Below the pieces are notes generated by a model, which did no database searches, was not told the DNA's origin, and saw only the letters and a program-made list of their open reading frames with translations. Source: an uncultured Eubacteriales bacterium (GTDB lineage: Bacteria; Bacillota; Clostridia; Christensenellales; Aristaeellaceae). Taken from it: a stretch of DNA of 55,286 nt. Numbering within the stretch: the first letter of the stretch is position 1; each line of letters opens with the position of its first letter. Made by a program: the position numbers and the translations under genes. Shown here one piece after another: positions 26,699-35,350 of this stretch. Where the stretch lies: contig OMZP01000010.1 in the NCBI GenBank assembly GCA_900315585.1, forward strand, positions 1-55,286, in the 5' to 3' direction.

Positions 26699-27802
26699 CT
26701 ACTCAAAGTCGAATATCATCGCGGACTGGGTCTGGATGTAGTCGTAGACGATGCTGTCCGCCACGTTCATGAAGGTGGGCACGCCCAGGTCGCCCGCGTC
26801 GTACCGCTGGCCGTCCACGTAGAGCTCCACGGAGTCGATACCGTCGAACTGGGTGCAGGTCAGCACCAGCGCCTTCAGCGCCATGCGCCCGCCGTCGGAG
26901 TTCTGCACCAGGTTGACGAACTCCCCGGTGAAGTTCAGCTTCGCGACGCCGTTCTCCACCTCCACGCCGATCAGCCCGCAGCCCGCCGGGACCACGCTCT
27001 CCAGCATCTCCTCGTTGGTGGGGCCCTTGGCCAGCTCCATCACGGCGGTGTTCACGTCGCAGCCCTCGCGCACCATCCGCGTCACCGGCACGATCACCGC
27101 GCCGGAATCCGCCGGGAAGTAGAGCGTCACCGGCTCGCTGGCGGACAGGTTGATGGTCGGCTCCACGGCCTCCAGGTTGATGTCGCCCCGGGTGAAGGTG
27201 CCGGAGACCTTCGTGCCGTGGGTCAGCGTCTCCTTCTTCTGCCCGTCGATCAAAAACTCCACCCGGTCCACGCTGTCAAACTCCGTCAGGGTCTGCACGA
27301 TGGCGTTCACCATGTTGGTCTCCGCCGCCGCGTCCGGCAGGTTCATCACCTCGCCGCTCAGGTCGATGCGGGCCAGGCCCTTGGAAATGTCCAGGTCGAT
27401 CTTCGTGTTCTCAGGCAGCACCGTGCGAAGGCCCAGGCGCGCCGCCTGCATGTCGTTGTTCACGCTCTGCACCATCAGGTTCAGCGTGGCCTTGGCGATG
27501 CCGTCCTCCATGGGCACCCGGCACATCACCGGCACCAGATACCCGTAGTTGTCCTGATAGTAGACGATGGTGGACACCTTCGCCGCCTCTTCCTCCGTCT
27601 TTTGGGCGGTGGCCCCGGTCGCCGCGTCCTGCGGCACGGGGGTCGCCTCAACAGGCGCGGAAGGCTCCGCGCCCGGATCGGCGCCCACGCCGTCGTCCGA
27701 CGGCCTCAGCCACAGCGACCACGCGCACACCAGCGCGATGGCCAGGATCAGCAGGCCCAGCGCCAGCTGGTAGATCCTGCGCTGATTTCCCGAAAACTTC
27801 AT
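26699..27802 (-). CDS. GerM-domain spore germination/sporulation protein
   Basis: This 367-residue protein has one N-terminal membrane helix (about residues 10-33), a Pro/Ala-rich linker and two GerMN domains (about 70-195 and 210-350). Each has the pattern of hydrophobic strands ending VDRVEFLIDGQK and IDSVELYVDGQRY. In Bacillus, GerM is needed for cortex assembly and germination. The ATG at 27802 has AAGGAGG upstream. The position upstream of rph-rdgB-yfcE matches Bacillus gerM. It is divergent from rqcH, with interlocked promoters. Confidence 0.88.
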   Translation of the reverse strand: MKFSGNQRRIYQLALGLLILAIALVCAWSLWLRPSDDGVGADPGAEPSAPVEATPVPQDAATGATAQKTEEEAAKVSTIVYYQDNYGYLVPVMCRVPMEDGIAKATLNLMVQSVNNDMQAARLGLRTVLPENTKIDLDISKGLARIDLSGEVMNLPDAAAETNMVNAIVQTLTEFDSVDRVEFLIDGQKKETLTHGTKVSGTFTRGDINLEAVEPTINLSASEPVTLYFPADSGAVIVPVTRMVREGCDVNTAVMELAKGPTNEEMLESVVPAGCGLIGVEVENGVAKLNFTGEFVNLVQNSDGGRMALKALVLTCTQFDGIDSVELYVDGQRYDAGDLGVPTFMNVADSIVYDYIQTQSAMIFDFE

Positions 27803-27886
27803 GTGGAACCCTCCTTGCGTCATCCGTTTCGGTTCAATGTATTCCCGTCCGAAGGCCGGTATGCCGCAGGGGCTCACGCTCCTATT

Positions 27887-27915
27887 ATTCTACCACAAAG
27901 TTTCCGGTTGCGCAA
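27887..27915 (-). promoter_or_regulatory. Promoter of the gerM-like gene
   Basis: TTGCGC (27915-27910), 17 bp, TAGAAT (27892-27887) on the minus strand. Its -35 shares the palindrome TTGCGCAA with the -35 of the divergent rqcH promoter. Confidence 0.65.
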
Positions 27916-27936
27916 TTCGATGGTTTGATATATAAT
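27908..27936 (+). promoter_or_regulatory. Promoter of rqcH
   Basis: TTGCGC (27908-27913), 17 bp, TATAAT (27931-27936). The leader to the ATG at 27977 is about 35 nt. Confidence 0.8.
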
Positions 27937-27976
27937 TGGTAACGAAAACGAGATTATGCCATTTGGAGGATTACAT

Positions 27977-29704
27977 ATGCCCCTGGACGGACTGACCCTG
28001 GGCCTCGTGGCCCGGGAGCTGGACGCGGCGCTGGCCGGCGGCCGCGTGAACAAGATCATCCAGCCGGAGCGGGACGAGATCATACTCACCATCCGAAACG
28101 GCGGCGCGAATCACCAGCTGCTGCTGTCGGCCACGGCCAACTGCGCCCGCGCCCACCTGACCACCACCCACAAGAACAACCCGCTGGAGCCGCCCGCGCT
28201 GTGCATGCTGATGCGCAAGCACATCACCGGCGGCCGGATTTGCAGCATACGGACGCTGGAGAGCGACCGCATCCTGGAGATCGAGATCGAGCACTTTGAC
28301 GAGCTGGGCGACAAGGCCAGGAAGCGGCTGATCTGCGAGTTCATGGGCAAGCACTCCAACCTGATCTTCGTGGGCGGCGACGGGCGCATCATCGACAGCG
28401 CGCGGCGGGTCAACGAGCTGATCTCCTCGGTGCGGGAGGTGCTGCCGGGGCTTCGCTACGAGCTGCCACCCGCCCACGGCAAGATCCCCTACGATCAGGT
28501 GGAGGCCGACGCCCTGTATTCGGCCATGGCCGGAAAGAGCGGCCCGCTGCACAAGCTGATCTCTTCTTCCATCAGCGGCATGTCCGCCCAGACGGCGCGG
28601 GAGCTGTCCTTCCGGGCCACCGGAAGCGAGGAGGCCCACAGTGATGAGATCGACCTGCATGCCGCCTGCGTAAGCATTGCGGAGAGCCTGCGAAGCATCC
28701 CGGAGAGCCTCGCGCCCGCCATCCTCGTGAATGACGAGGGCGCGCCGGTGGACGCCGTGGCCTTCCCCTATCTCAGCCGCGCCTATTTGCGCAGCGAGCC
28801 CTTCCCCACCCTCTCCGAAGCCCTGGACGCCTTCTACCGCTCCCGGGACATGGCCGAGCGCATCAAGCAGAAGAGCGCCGCGCTGCACCGAACGCTGAAG
28901 AAGAACGTGGAGCGGTGCGAGCGCAAGCTGGCCCTTCAAAATGAGGCGCTGTTGGGCAGCCAGCGGATGGAGGAATACCGGCTCAAGGGCGAGCTGCTCA
29001 CCGCCAACCTGCACCTGGCCCAGAAGGGCGCAAAGGTTGTGGAGGTGCCCAACTACTATGAGGAGGGCATGCCCATGCTCCGGGTGGAGCTGGACGAGCG
29101 GCTCTCGCCGGGGCAGAACGCCCAAAAGTACTTCAAGCTCTACCAGAAGGCCCGGAACGCCCAGACCCTGGCCGCGGAGCAGATCGAAAAGACCTCCGCG
29201 GAGCTGGACTACCTGGAGGGCCAGCTGGACAACCTGGAGAAGTGCCGGGAGGAAGCGGAGCTGTCGGAGCTGCGGGAGGAACTGGAGAAGTTCGGCTACG
29301 TGAAGGCCAACCGCAGCAGAAGGCAGATGAAGCAGCTGCCGCCGTCCCGGCCCATGCGCTTCACCGCGCCCTCCGGGCGCACGATATTGGTGGGCAAGAA
29401 CAATTTGCAGAACGACAAGCTGACCGGCACGGCCCAGCCAAATGAGGTCTGGCTCCATGCCAAGGACATGCCCGGCTCCCACGTGATCATCGTGGGCGAA
29501 GAACCGGACGACGCAACCATCCTCTACGCCGCACGTCTGGCGGCGCTGTACTCCAAGGGCAGGACCAGCAGCCGCGTCCCGGTGGACTACACGCTGCGCC
29601 GCTACGTGAAGAAGCCCAGCGGGGCCAAGCCGGGCTTTGTGATCTACACCAACCAGCACACCCTCACCGTGGAACCCGCCCGGGAAACCGAATCGGACGA
29701 ATAG
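27977..29704 (+). CDS. rqcH: Ribosome quality-control factor RqcH (NFACT family)
   Basis: RqcH binds stalled 50S subunits and adds C-terminal alanine tails to the blocked peptide (575 residues). The N-terminal NFACT-N domain opens DGLTLGLVARELDAALAGGR; a helix-hairpin-helix region, a long coiled coil (about 290-440) and the NFACT-R domain follow. NFACT-R has the hallmark NEVWLHAKDMPGSHVII. The ATG at 27977 has TTGGAGGA upstream; the first ATG of the frame (27956) lacks a site. It is followed after 11 bp by a DUF1836 gene. Confidence 0.94.
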   Translation: MPLDGLTLGLVARELDAALAGGRVNKIIQPERDEIILTIRNGGANHQLLLSATANCARAHLTTTHKNNPLEPPALCMLMRKHITGGRICSIRTLESDRILEIEIEHFDELGDKARKRLICEFMGKHSNLIFVGGDGRIIDSARRVNELISSVREVLPGLRYELPPAHGKIPYDQVEADALYSAMAGKSGPLHKLISSSISGMSAQTARELSFRATGSEEAHSDEIDLHAACVSIAESLRSIPESLAPAILVNDEGAPVDAVAFPYLSRAYLRSEPFPTLSEALDAFYRSRDMAERIKQKSAALHRTLKKNVERCERKLALQNEALLGSQRMEEYRLKGELLTANLHLAQKGAKVVEVPNYYEEGMPMLRVELDERLSPGQNAQKYFKLYQKARNAQTLAAEQIEKTSAELDYLEGQLDNLEKCREEAELSELREELEKFGYVKANRSRRQMKQLPPSRPMRFTAPSGRTILVGKNNLQNDKLTGTAQPNEVWLHAKDMPGSHVIIVGEEPDDATILYAARLAALYSKGRTSSRVPVDYTLRRYVKKPSGAKPGFVIYTNQHTLTVEPARETESDE

Positions 29705-29715
29705 AAGGAGTATCC

Positions 29716-30210
29716 ATGAACCGCGACATCCAGAGCGCCCTGAGCGCCATCCAGCACTACCGCCCCGTGGACTGGGAGCAGATCCCGGACCTGGGGCTGT
29801 ACATGGACCAGGTCATCACCTTCATCACCCGGATGTACGAGCCCCTCTACGGCGAGGACATCCACGGCTACCTGTCCCCCTCGATGATCAACAACTACGT
29901 CAAGAGCAAGCTGATCCCCCGGCCCACGGGCAAGAAGTACAGCCGGGAGCAGATCGCCCTTTTGACGATGATCGTGGCGCTCAAGCAGACCAGCAGCATG
30001 GAGGACATCCGCAGGATGCTCACGCTGCAGGAGAGCGAGACGGTGGAGGGCATGTACGCCGCCTTCAGCCGCCGGTTCACCGGGGTGATCCGCAGCATGT
30101 GCGGCGGCGGCGAGGCCCTGCCCGCGCCCCAGACCGCGCTGGACTTCGCCATCCTCGCCAGCGGCTATTCCGCCGGATGCGCCGCGGCGCTCAAGAGCGA
30201 GGTTCAATAG
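29716..30210 (+). CDS. DUF1836 protein, MerR-like putative regulator
   Basis: This 164-residue protein carries the DUF1836 pattern, LSPSMINNYVKSKLIPRPTGKKYSREQIALLTMIVALKQ at about residues 54-90 in segments. That resembles a MerR-type helix-turn-helix in which a tyrosine-containing recognition helix is followed by a basic wing. The function is not established; DNA binding is an inference. The gene follows rqcH at 11 bp with AGAAGGAG as ribosome-binding site, so the two are likely co-transcribed. Confidence 0.82.
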   Translation: MNRDIQSALSAIQHYRPVDWEQIPDLGLYMDQVITFITRMYEPLYGEDIHGYLSPSMINNYVKSKLIPRPTGKKYSREQIALLTMIVALKQTSSMEDIRRMLTLQESETVEGMYAAFSRRFTGVIRSMCGGGEALPAPQTALDFAILASGYSAGCAAALKSEVQ

Positions 30211-30247
30211 GCAGGGGCTTTCGCATATCCTCCTTACTGAAAAGGAG

Positions 30248-30425
30248 ACTGTCCCGGACAGACCATCAAAGCATATACAGACAGTAGGGGCGGCGTTTCG
30301 CCGCCCGCCCTTTTCCCTGATTCAAAGCCGCGTATTCGCTCGGCGGCGATCGGGACCCGGCATCGCCGGGAGGGCGGGCGACGCAACGCCGCCCCTGCAA
30401 CTGTACTGTCCGGATGGGACGGTCC
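30248..30425. repeat. Nested inverted repeat upstream of the carboxypeptidase gene
   Basis: Outer GACTGTCC..GGACAG and ACTGTCC..GGGACGGTCC segments face each other. Inside are two family B palindromes in opposite orientation (TAGGGGCGGCGtttCGCCGCCC at 30286 and GGCGGGCGACGcaaCGCCGCCCCT at 30373). The whole could fold into one large cruciform. No coding gene is in the gap. Confidence 0.65.
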
Positions 30426-30448
30426 CCATGCCTGTGGGAGGATGAAAT

Positions 30449-31561
30449 ATGAGAAGAATCGCAATATTCGTGCTCGTGCTGCTGCTCCTGGGCGTCGCCC
30501 GGGCCTCGGAGCCCTTCACCGTGGCGGCGAAGGGAGCGGTGCTGATCGACGGGGCCAGCGGACGGGTGCTGTTCGGGCAGAACGAGAACGCCCAGTACCC
30601 GATGGCCTCCACCACCAAGGTGATGACCACGCTGCTGGCGCTGGAAAACGCCAGCCTCGACGAGCAAGTGACCGCCGGGAAGAACGCCTACGGGGTCACC
30701 GGCACGTCCCTCTACCTCTCCGAGGGCGAGACCCTCTCCATGGAGCACATGCTCTACGGGCTGATGCTCAGAAGCGGCAACGACGCGGCAGTGGCCGTGG
30801 CGGAGCACATCGCTGGCAGCGTGCCCGCCTTCGCGGAGATGATGAACCAGAAGGCGAAGGAACTGAATATCGACGCCCACTTCGTCAACCCCCACGGCCT
30901 GGACGCCGACGGGCACCAGATCTCCGCCCTGGGGCTGGCGCTGCTGTTCCGGGAGGCTATGAAGAACCCCGCTTTCCGTACCATCACCGCCACCCAGCGC
31001 AAGGTGATCCCCTGGGTGGGCAACGACTACAGCCGGGTGCTGGAGAACAAGAACAAGCTGCTGAAGACCTACGAGGGCGCCACCGGCGGCAAGACCGGCT
31101 ACACCGGCAAGGCGGGGCGCTGCCTGGTGTTCAGCGCGAAGCGGGGCGAACTGGAGCTGATCGGGGCGGTACTGAACTGCCCCACCTGGTTCGACACGGC
31201 CACAGAGCTTCTGGACTACGGCTTTGAGAACTTCAAGGCCGAAACGGCGCTTCAAAAGGGCCAGCCGGTGGCGACGCTGCCGGTGAGGGGCGGGATGCAG
31301 CCGACGGTGGAGGCGCTGGCGGAGGAGGCGCTGTCCGCGGCGGTGCCGGTGGGCAGCGAGGCCAGCGTTGGCCTCTCCCTGCCCGCCTTTGCCCAGGCCC
31401 CGGTGGTTACCGGCCAGCCGCTGGGCTCGGCGGCGCTGGTTTCAGGCCGCAGGGAATACGCGCGCTGCGCCCTGCTGGCCGCATCGGACGTGGAGGTGCG
31501 GGACTTCACCCAGTCGCTCCGCCGCCTGCTTCGCCGGTGGCTGCTTCTGTTTGAGGAGTGA
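30449..31561 (+). CDS. D-alanyl-D-alanine carboxypeptidase (PBP5 type)
   Basis: This 370-residue exported enzyme trims the terminal D-Ala from peptidoglycan stems. A signal peptide (about 1-20) precedes the peptidase S11 domain with SxxK at 54-57 (STTK), SGN at 109-111 and KTG at 215-217. The C-terminal beta-rich domain (from about 250) ends with a hydrophobic/basic LRRLLRRWLLLFEE helix that fits a membrane anchor. The ATG follows GGAGGATGAAAT. The last 56 bp overlap the end of the convergent WG-repeat gene. DacB and DacF are both possible names, so none is given. Confidence 0.94.
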   Translation: MRRIAIFVLVLLLLGVARASEPFTVAAKGAVLIDGASGRVLFGQNENAQYPMASTTKVMTTLLALENASLDEQVTAGKNAYGVTGTSLYLSEGETLSMEHMLYGLMLRSGNDAAVAVAEHIAGSVPAFAEMMNQKAKELNIDAHFVNPHGLDADGHQISALGLALLFREAMKNPAFRTITATQRKVIPWVGNDYSRVLENKNKLLKTYEGATGGKTGYTGKAGRCLVFSAKRGELELIGAVLNCPTWFDTATELLDYGFENFKAETALQKGQPVATLPVRGGMQPTVEALAEEALSAAVPVGSEASVGLSLPAFAQAPVVTGQPLGSAALVSGRREYARCALLAASDVEVRDFTQSLRRLLRRWLLLFEE

Positions 31562-32822
31562 GCCAGGTTTTAATCACATTCCCGTCCCCGTCGGCCAGGG
31601 TGACGCCCGCCTCCGAGATCATCAGCAGCCGGTTTTCACCCACCGCCCGGATCTCCATATATTCCGCGGGAGTCAGTTCATTCCCCGCGCCGTCCATCAG
31701 GCCGAAGCGGAGGCTGTCGTAGTTCCAGGAGGTCTGCACCCCGTCCAGCGTGTCGCTGTAGTACTCGATGCCCTCCATGGTCATGTAGGCGTACCGACCC
31801 GGCATCAGCGGCACAAGGCGCTGGCAGCGCCCGGAGGCGGCGCTGCCGTCGGGGTCCATCAGCCACACGCACACCTCTCCCCATTTCCCGTCGGAGGCGA
31901 TCAGTTGGCCGTCCACGCCGGGGGCGAAGGCGACGGGCCGTTCGCTCTCATAGATGACAGCGCCGTTCAGGTCGTACAGGCGGGTTTTCCCGTCCCGATA
32001 GATGGCGACATACCGGTCGATCAGCGCGACCTCCGCATCCTCCTCCGCCACACTGAACAGCAGCCGCCTGCCGTCCGCGCTGTACACGTCTATGCCAGTG
32101 GAGTCCTTCGCGGCGACGCAATCCTCGCTCCGCTCCAGCCAGTCGTAGATGGGCGGGATCACGGACGCGCCGTTCACGTCGATCAGCCCCAGGCCGTCCT
32201 CGTCGGCGGCCTTCGCCACGCCGCCCTCGAAGGGGCCGAGGGTCAGCCACACCGGGTCGACAGCCCAGGCCCCGCGGCCGTCGATGGCCCCGCAGCGCCC
32301 GTCGGCGGTGAGGATGGGCATGCGGTCGTCAGACAGCCAGGCAAGGCCGTTCAGCGAGCTCGCGCCGGTGTCCACGGCGTTTCCGAAGATGTCGATGTGG
32401 TAGATATTGTCCGGAGCCTCGTCCAGCGGATCGGTGTTCAGCGCCAGCCAGCCGCCAGCGCCGTCGCTGACCAGCTGGGTCCACCTCGCGGGCAGCGCCG
32501 GGTTGCCCGTCATGTCCAGCGCGCCGTACAGGCGGCCGACGCGGTAGATCAGGCAGTCGCCCGCGTCGTCGATCATGGCGAACTCGGTATCTCCCAGAAG
32601 GCTGCCCCGGGCGTCGTAGAGGCGGTACTTCCCCTTCTCCCCGGCGGCGTAGAGCGCGCCCTCCCGCACGGGAAACGCGTCCTTCACGCCCTCCACGAGC
32701 GCCGTTCCCGCCTCGTCCGTCAGCCGCGCCCAGCCCTCTGTCACCAGGCACAGCGTCTCGGCGCGGGCCATGCCGACCAGGGCAAGAAGCATAATAACGA
32801 GCAAACTGATCCTCCTGCGCAC
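31506..32822 (-). CDS. Exported WG-repeat protein
   Basis: This 438-residue protein has a signal peptide (RRRISLLVIMLLALVGMARA) followed by repeated beta units of the WG type (EGWARLTDEAGTALV, RLYGALDMTGNPALP, DGLGLIDVNGASVIPPIYD, LRFGLMDGAGNELTPAEYM). Such repeats form propeller-like folds; function is unknown. The GTG at 32822 is chosen because GGGAGG lies eight bases ahead; an ATG at 32846 has a poorer site. The C-terminal 17 codons are antisense to the carboxypeptidase gene, so the two share sequence. Confidence 0.8.
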   Translation of the reverse strand: MRRRISLLVIMLLALVGMARAETLCLVTEGWARLTDEAGTALVEGVKDAFPVREGALYAAGEKGKYRLYDARGSLLGDTEFAMIDDAGDCLIYRVGRLYGALDMTGNPALPARWTQLVSDGAGGWLALNTDPLDEAPDNIYHIDIFGNAVDTGASSLNGLAWLSDDRMPILTADGRCGAIDGRGAWAVDPVWLTLGPFEGGVAKAADEDGLGLIDVNGASVIPPIYDWLERSEDCVAAKDSTGIDVYSADGRRLLFSVAEEDAEVALIDRYVAIYRDGKTRLYDLNGAVIYESERPVAFAPGVDGQLIASDGKWGEVCVWLMDPDGSAASGRCQRLVPLMPGRYAYMTMEGIEYYSDTLDGVQTSWNYDSLRFGLMDGAGNELTPAEYMEIRAVGENRLLMISEAGVTLADGDGNVIKTWLTPQTEAATGEAGGGATG

Positions 32823-32902
32823 GGCGCGCGCCTCCCTTCCTTTCATCTCTGCCTATAGCATAGCACGCGAAGGTAAAATATTGGTTTACTCGCGCCGATC
32901 TA

Positions 32903-32931
32903 TAGACAAAAACGGCAAAAGATGCTATAAT
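32903..32931 (+). promoter_or_regulatory. Promoter of the tRNA cluster
   Basis: TAGACA (32903-32908), 17 bp, TATAAT (32926-32931), 46 bp before the first tRNA. Confidence 0.75.
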
Positions 32932-32976
32932 ATCAAAATGTCGGCGGGATCATTTCTCCTGCTCGCGATGGAGATT

Positions 32977-33053
<77 letters not shown>

Positions 33054-33060
33054 GTTCTAT

Positions 33061-33138
33061 GGTGGGTATAGCTCAGTTGGTCAGAGTGCCAGGTTGTGGC
33101 CCTGGAGGTCGTGGGTTCGAGCCCCACTACCCACCCCA
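33061..33138 (+). tRNA. tRNA-His (anticodon GTG)
   Basis: The anticodon stem CCAGG/CCTGG holds loop TTGTGGC, anticodon GTG. The acceptor has eight pairs (GGTGGGTA/TACCCACC), including the extra G-1:C73 pair that identifies tRNA-His. CCA is encoded. Confidence 0.97.
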
Positions 33139-33168
33139 TTTTTTACTATGATTGGTGCGGCTCTCTAA

Positions 33169-33243
33169 TGGGGCGTAGCCAAGCGGTAAGGCACGGGACT
33201 TTGACTCCCGCATTCGCAGGTTCGACCCCTGCCGCCCCAGCCA
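33169..33243 (+). tRNA. tRNA-Gln (anticodon TTG)
   Basis: The acceptor TGGGGCG pairs with CGCCCCA. Anticodon loop CTTTGAC gives TTG. CCA is encoded at 33241-33243. Confidence 0.97.
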
Positions 33244-33247
33244 ATGC

Positions 33248-33323
33248 GACCCATTAGCTCAGTCGGTAGAGCACCTGACTTTTAATCAGGGTGTCTGGAG
33301 TTCGAATCTCCAATGGGTCACCA
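33248..33323 (+). tRNA. tRNA-Lys (anticodon TTT)
   Basis: The acceptor GACCCAT pairs with ATGGGTC. Anticodon loop CTTTTAA gives TTT. CCA is encoded. It begins 4 bp after tRNA-Gln. Confidence 0.97.
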
Positions 33324-33326
33324 TTC

Positions 33327-33355
33327 ACCGCGCTACAAGCGTAGCGTGGTTTTTT
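33327..33355 (+). terminator. Terminator of the tRNA cluster
   Basis: CCGCGCTAC and GTAGCGTGG pair (one G-T) around AAGC and are followed by a T6 run: a standard rho-independent terminator 4 bp past tRNA-Lys. Confidence 0.92.
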
Positions 33356-33372
33356 ATTTACCATATCCCGCC

Positions 33373-33401
33373 TTGACAGCCCGCGCCCGCGGCGCTAAAA
33401 T
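33373..33401 (+). promoter_or_regulatory. Promoter of the exported hypothetical gene
   Basis: TTGACA (33373-33378), 17 bp of very GC-rich spacer, TAAAAT (33396-33401); 41 bp before the ATG. Confidence 0.8.
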
Positions 33402-33442
33402 AGGTTCATCCATTCGACATCTTCCGACAAAGGAGCAAGCCC

Positions 33443-34099
33443 ATGAGAAAGCTGATCGCGCTGATCTGCGCCGCATTGCTGGCGCTTTCATCCTTCGCCC
33501 TGGCGGAGCCGCCGCTGGAGGCCCTGCCGAACTCCGATGGCCGCAGCGCCGCCTCCGGCGACGCCTTTGTCATCACCCTCGACGGGGAGACCCTCTCGCT
33601 GGACTACGACACCTCCGAGGAGTATTCCAAGATTGAGAACGGGCAGGTGACGGCCAGCTATTACCGGTATTCCGACGACGGCAAGACCCTGGCGGAGCTG
33701 TTCATCACCTTCCCCGAATCCACCCAGCCCGGCATGGTCATCTCCCCGGATTACTCGGCGCTGACCAACGAGGAGAGCTCCGTGGTGCTGATCGTGTCAG
33801 ATTCCGAGACCCGGAAGGAGGAGTACTACTTCTCAAGCCTGATGGGCGGCACCCCCTACCCCGAGGGCTCGGATTATCAGATCTCCCTGGACAGCATCAC
33901 CGAGGTCGACGGCGCGACCACCTTCGTCGGCAGGCTCTCGGCCACGCTCATCGCCCTGGACATGGCAAGCGGCGAGGTGATGGACACGCTGGTGATCGAC
34001 GAGACGCCCTTCCGCTTCACCCTGGGCGGCGGCAGCGTGGATCGCCCCGAGGCCGAATCGAAGCCCACGCCCATGCCGGACGACATGAAGAAAGTATAA
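33443..34099 (+). CDS. Exported protein of unknown function
   Basis: This 218-residue protein has a clear signal peptide (MRKLIALICAALLALSSFALA, cleavage near residue 21) and an acidic, beta-rich body with repeated short strands (GDAFVITLDGETLSLDYDT, FRFTLGGGSVD). No lipobox, enzyme motif or membrane anchor is visible, and I do not recognise a family. The ATG follows AAAGGAG. It has its own promoter and is followed after 18 bp by the hemolysin III gene, so the two may share a transcript. A Pro-rich end (KPTPMPDDMKKV) may be flexible. Confidence 0.78.
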   Translation: MRKLIALICAALLALSSFALAEPPLEALPNSDGRSAASGDAFVITLDGETLSLDYDTSEEYSKIENGQVTASYYRYSDDGKTLAELFITFPESTQPGMVISPDYSALTNEESSVVLIVSDSETRKEEYYFSSLMGGTPYPEGSDYQISLDSITEVDGATTFVGRLSATLIALDMASGEVMDTLVIDETPFRFTLGGGSVDRPEAESKPTPMPDDMKKV

Positions 34100-34117
34100 G
34101 GAAGTATCCTGCCTGAT

Positions 34118-34792
34118 ATGAAACGCACACCCCTGGCCCAGCGCAAGCTGCCGGACTACACCCGCGGCGAGGAGATCACCAACATGGTGACCCACATCGT
34201 CGGCGGCGCGCTGGGCATCCTGGCCCTGGCGCTCTGCCCCATCGTGGGCGCGTGGCACCGCAGCGTCTACGCCATCGTGTCCGGCATCGTCTACGCCGTA
34301 TCCATGCTGGCGCTCTATGCCATCTCCAGTATCTACCACGGCCTGAGCCCGAAGGTGTTCGGCAAGCGGGTCATGCAGGTGCTGGACCACTGCTCCATCT
34401 TCGCCCTGATCGCGGGCACCTACACCCCCATCTGCCTGTGCACCCTGCGCCAGGACAACCCAGCCATGGGCTGGACGATCTTTGGGGTGATCTGGGCGCT
34501 GGCGGCGCTGGGCATCACGCTGAACGCCATCGACCTGAAGAAGTATGACCGGTTCTCCCAGGCCTGCTACCTGCTGATGGGCTGGTGCATCGTGTTCCGC
34601 ATCGGCGACGTTCGGCGGCTGATCGGCGAGAGCGGCTTCTGGCTGCTGCTCTCCGGCGGCATCGCCTACACCGTGGGCGCGGTGCTCTACGCCGTGGGGC
34701 GCAAGCGCCGCTACGCCCACTCCGCCTTCCACGTGTTCGTGGTGATCGGCAGCACGCTCCACTTCCTGTGCATCCTGCTGCACGTATTATAA
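34118..34792 (+). CDS. Hemolysin III / YqfA-family membrane protein
   Basis: This 224-residue seven-helix protein belongs to the progestin-receptor/hemolysin III superfamily. It has EEITNMVTHIVGGALG at the start, SSIYHGLSPK near residue 70, LDHCSIFALIAGTYTP near 90, and the late SAFHVFVVIGSTLHFLC with the last conserved histidines; together these are the metal-binding His/Asp/Ser residues of the family. Membrane lipid or fluidity roles are proposed for relatives; true hemolytic activity is doubtful. It ends at a shared terminator before bioY. Confidence 0.92.
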   Translation: MKRTPLAQRKLPDYTRGEEITNMVTHIVGGALGILALALCPIVGAWHRSVYAIVSGIVYAVSMLALYAISSIYHGLSPKVFGKRVMQVLDHCSIFALIAGTYTPICLCTLRQDNPAMGWTIFGVIWALAALGITLNAIDLKKYDRFSQACYLLMGWCIVFRIGDVRRLIGESGFWLLLSGGIAYTVGAVLYAVGRKRRYAHSAFHVFVVIGSTLHFLCILLHVL

Positions 34793-34812
34793 AAGCGCCT
34801 TTCGGCGCTTTT
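34791..34812. terminator. Bidirectional terminator between hemolysin III gene and bioY
   Basis: AAAAGCGCC-tttc-GGCGCTTTT forms a perfect 9-bp stem with A and T ends on both sides, serving both convergent genes. Confidence 0.9.
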
Positions 34813-34814
34813 AT

Positions 34815-35342
34815 TTACCTGTAAATCGCTTTCCTCACCGGCCAGGCCAGCAGCGTGGCGGCGATGATCTTGATGGCGTCGCCCGGCAGGAACGGAATCA
34901 CGCACATGCCCAGGGACGCGCCCAGGGTGTTCTTCGTCTGGATCATGAACCAGGCCGTACCGATGACGTACAGGGCCGCGGTGCCCAGCACCATGAAGGC
35001 CGGGAGCTTCCACTTGGGCTCCGCCTCCGTCTGCCCCGGCTTCACGCCCAGGCCCGTGATCAGCGCGCAGGGCAGGTAGCCCACCAGGTAGCCGCCGGTC
35101 ACGCCGATCAGTTTCTGGAAGCCGCCGGAGAACCCGGAGAACACCGGCACGCCCACCAGCCCGATGAGCAGGTAGATGGCCACGGCCAGGGGGCCCCGCT
35201 TCGCGCCCAGCACCGCCCCCGCCAGGTACACGGCGAAGGAGGCCAGGCTCAGCGGGATCGGGCCGATGGAGACGCTCAGCGGTCCGGCCACGCAGATCAG
35301 CGCCGCCATCACCGCGATGATGGTCATGTCTTTGGTTTTCAT
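34815..35342 (-). CDS. bioY: Biotin transporter substrate-binding component BioY
   Basis: BioY (175 residues, about six helices) is the biotin-specific S component of an ECF transporter. The family pattern is visible in LSVSIGPIPLSLASFAVYLAGAVLGAKRGPLAVAIYLLIGLVGVPVF and FQKLIGVTGGYLVGYLPCA, read in segments. No ECF ATPase or T component is nearby, so it probably uses shared modules encoded elsewhere. The ATG at 35342 follows GTGAGGA, 8 bp after the birA stop, implying co-expression with the biotin regulator/ligase. Confidence 0.94.
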   Translation of the reverse strand: MKTKDMTIIAVMAALICVAGPLSVSIGPIPLSLASFAVYLAGAVLGAKRGPLAVAIYLLIGLVGVPVFSGFSGGFQKLIGVTGGYLVGYLPCALITGLGVKPGQTEAEPKWKLPAFMVLGTAALYVIGTAWFMIQTKNTLGASLGMCVIPFLPGDAIKIIAATLLAWPVRKAIYR

Positions 35343-35350
35343 ACTTTTCC

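Noticed and set aside
27971..29659. 562-codon minus-strand frame opposite rqcH
   Set aside because: Shadow of rqcH.
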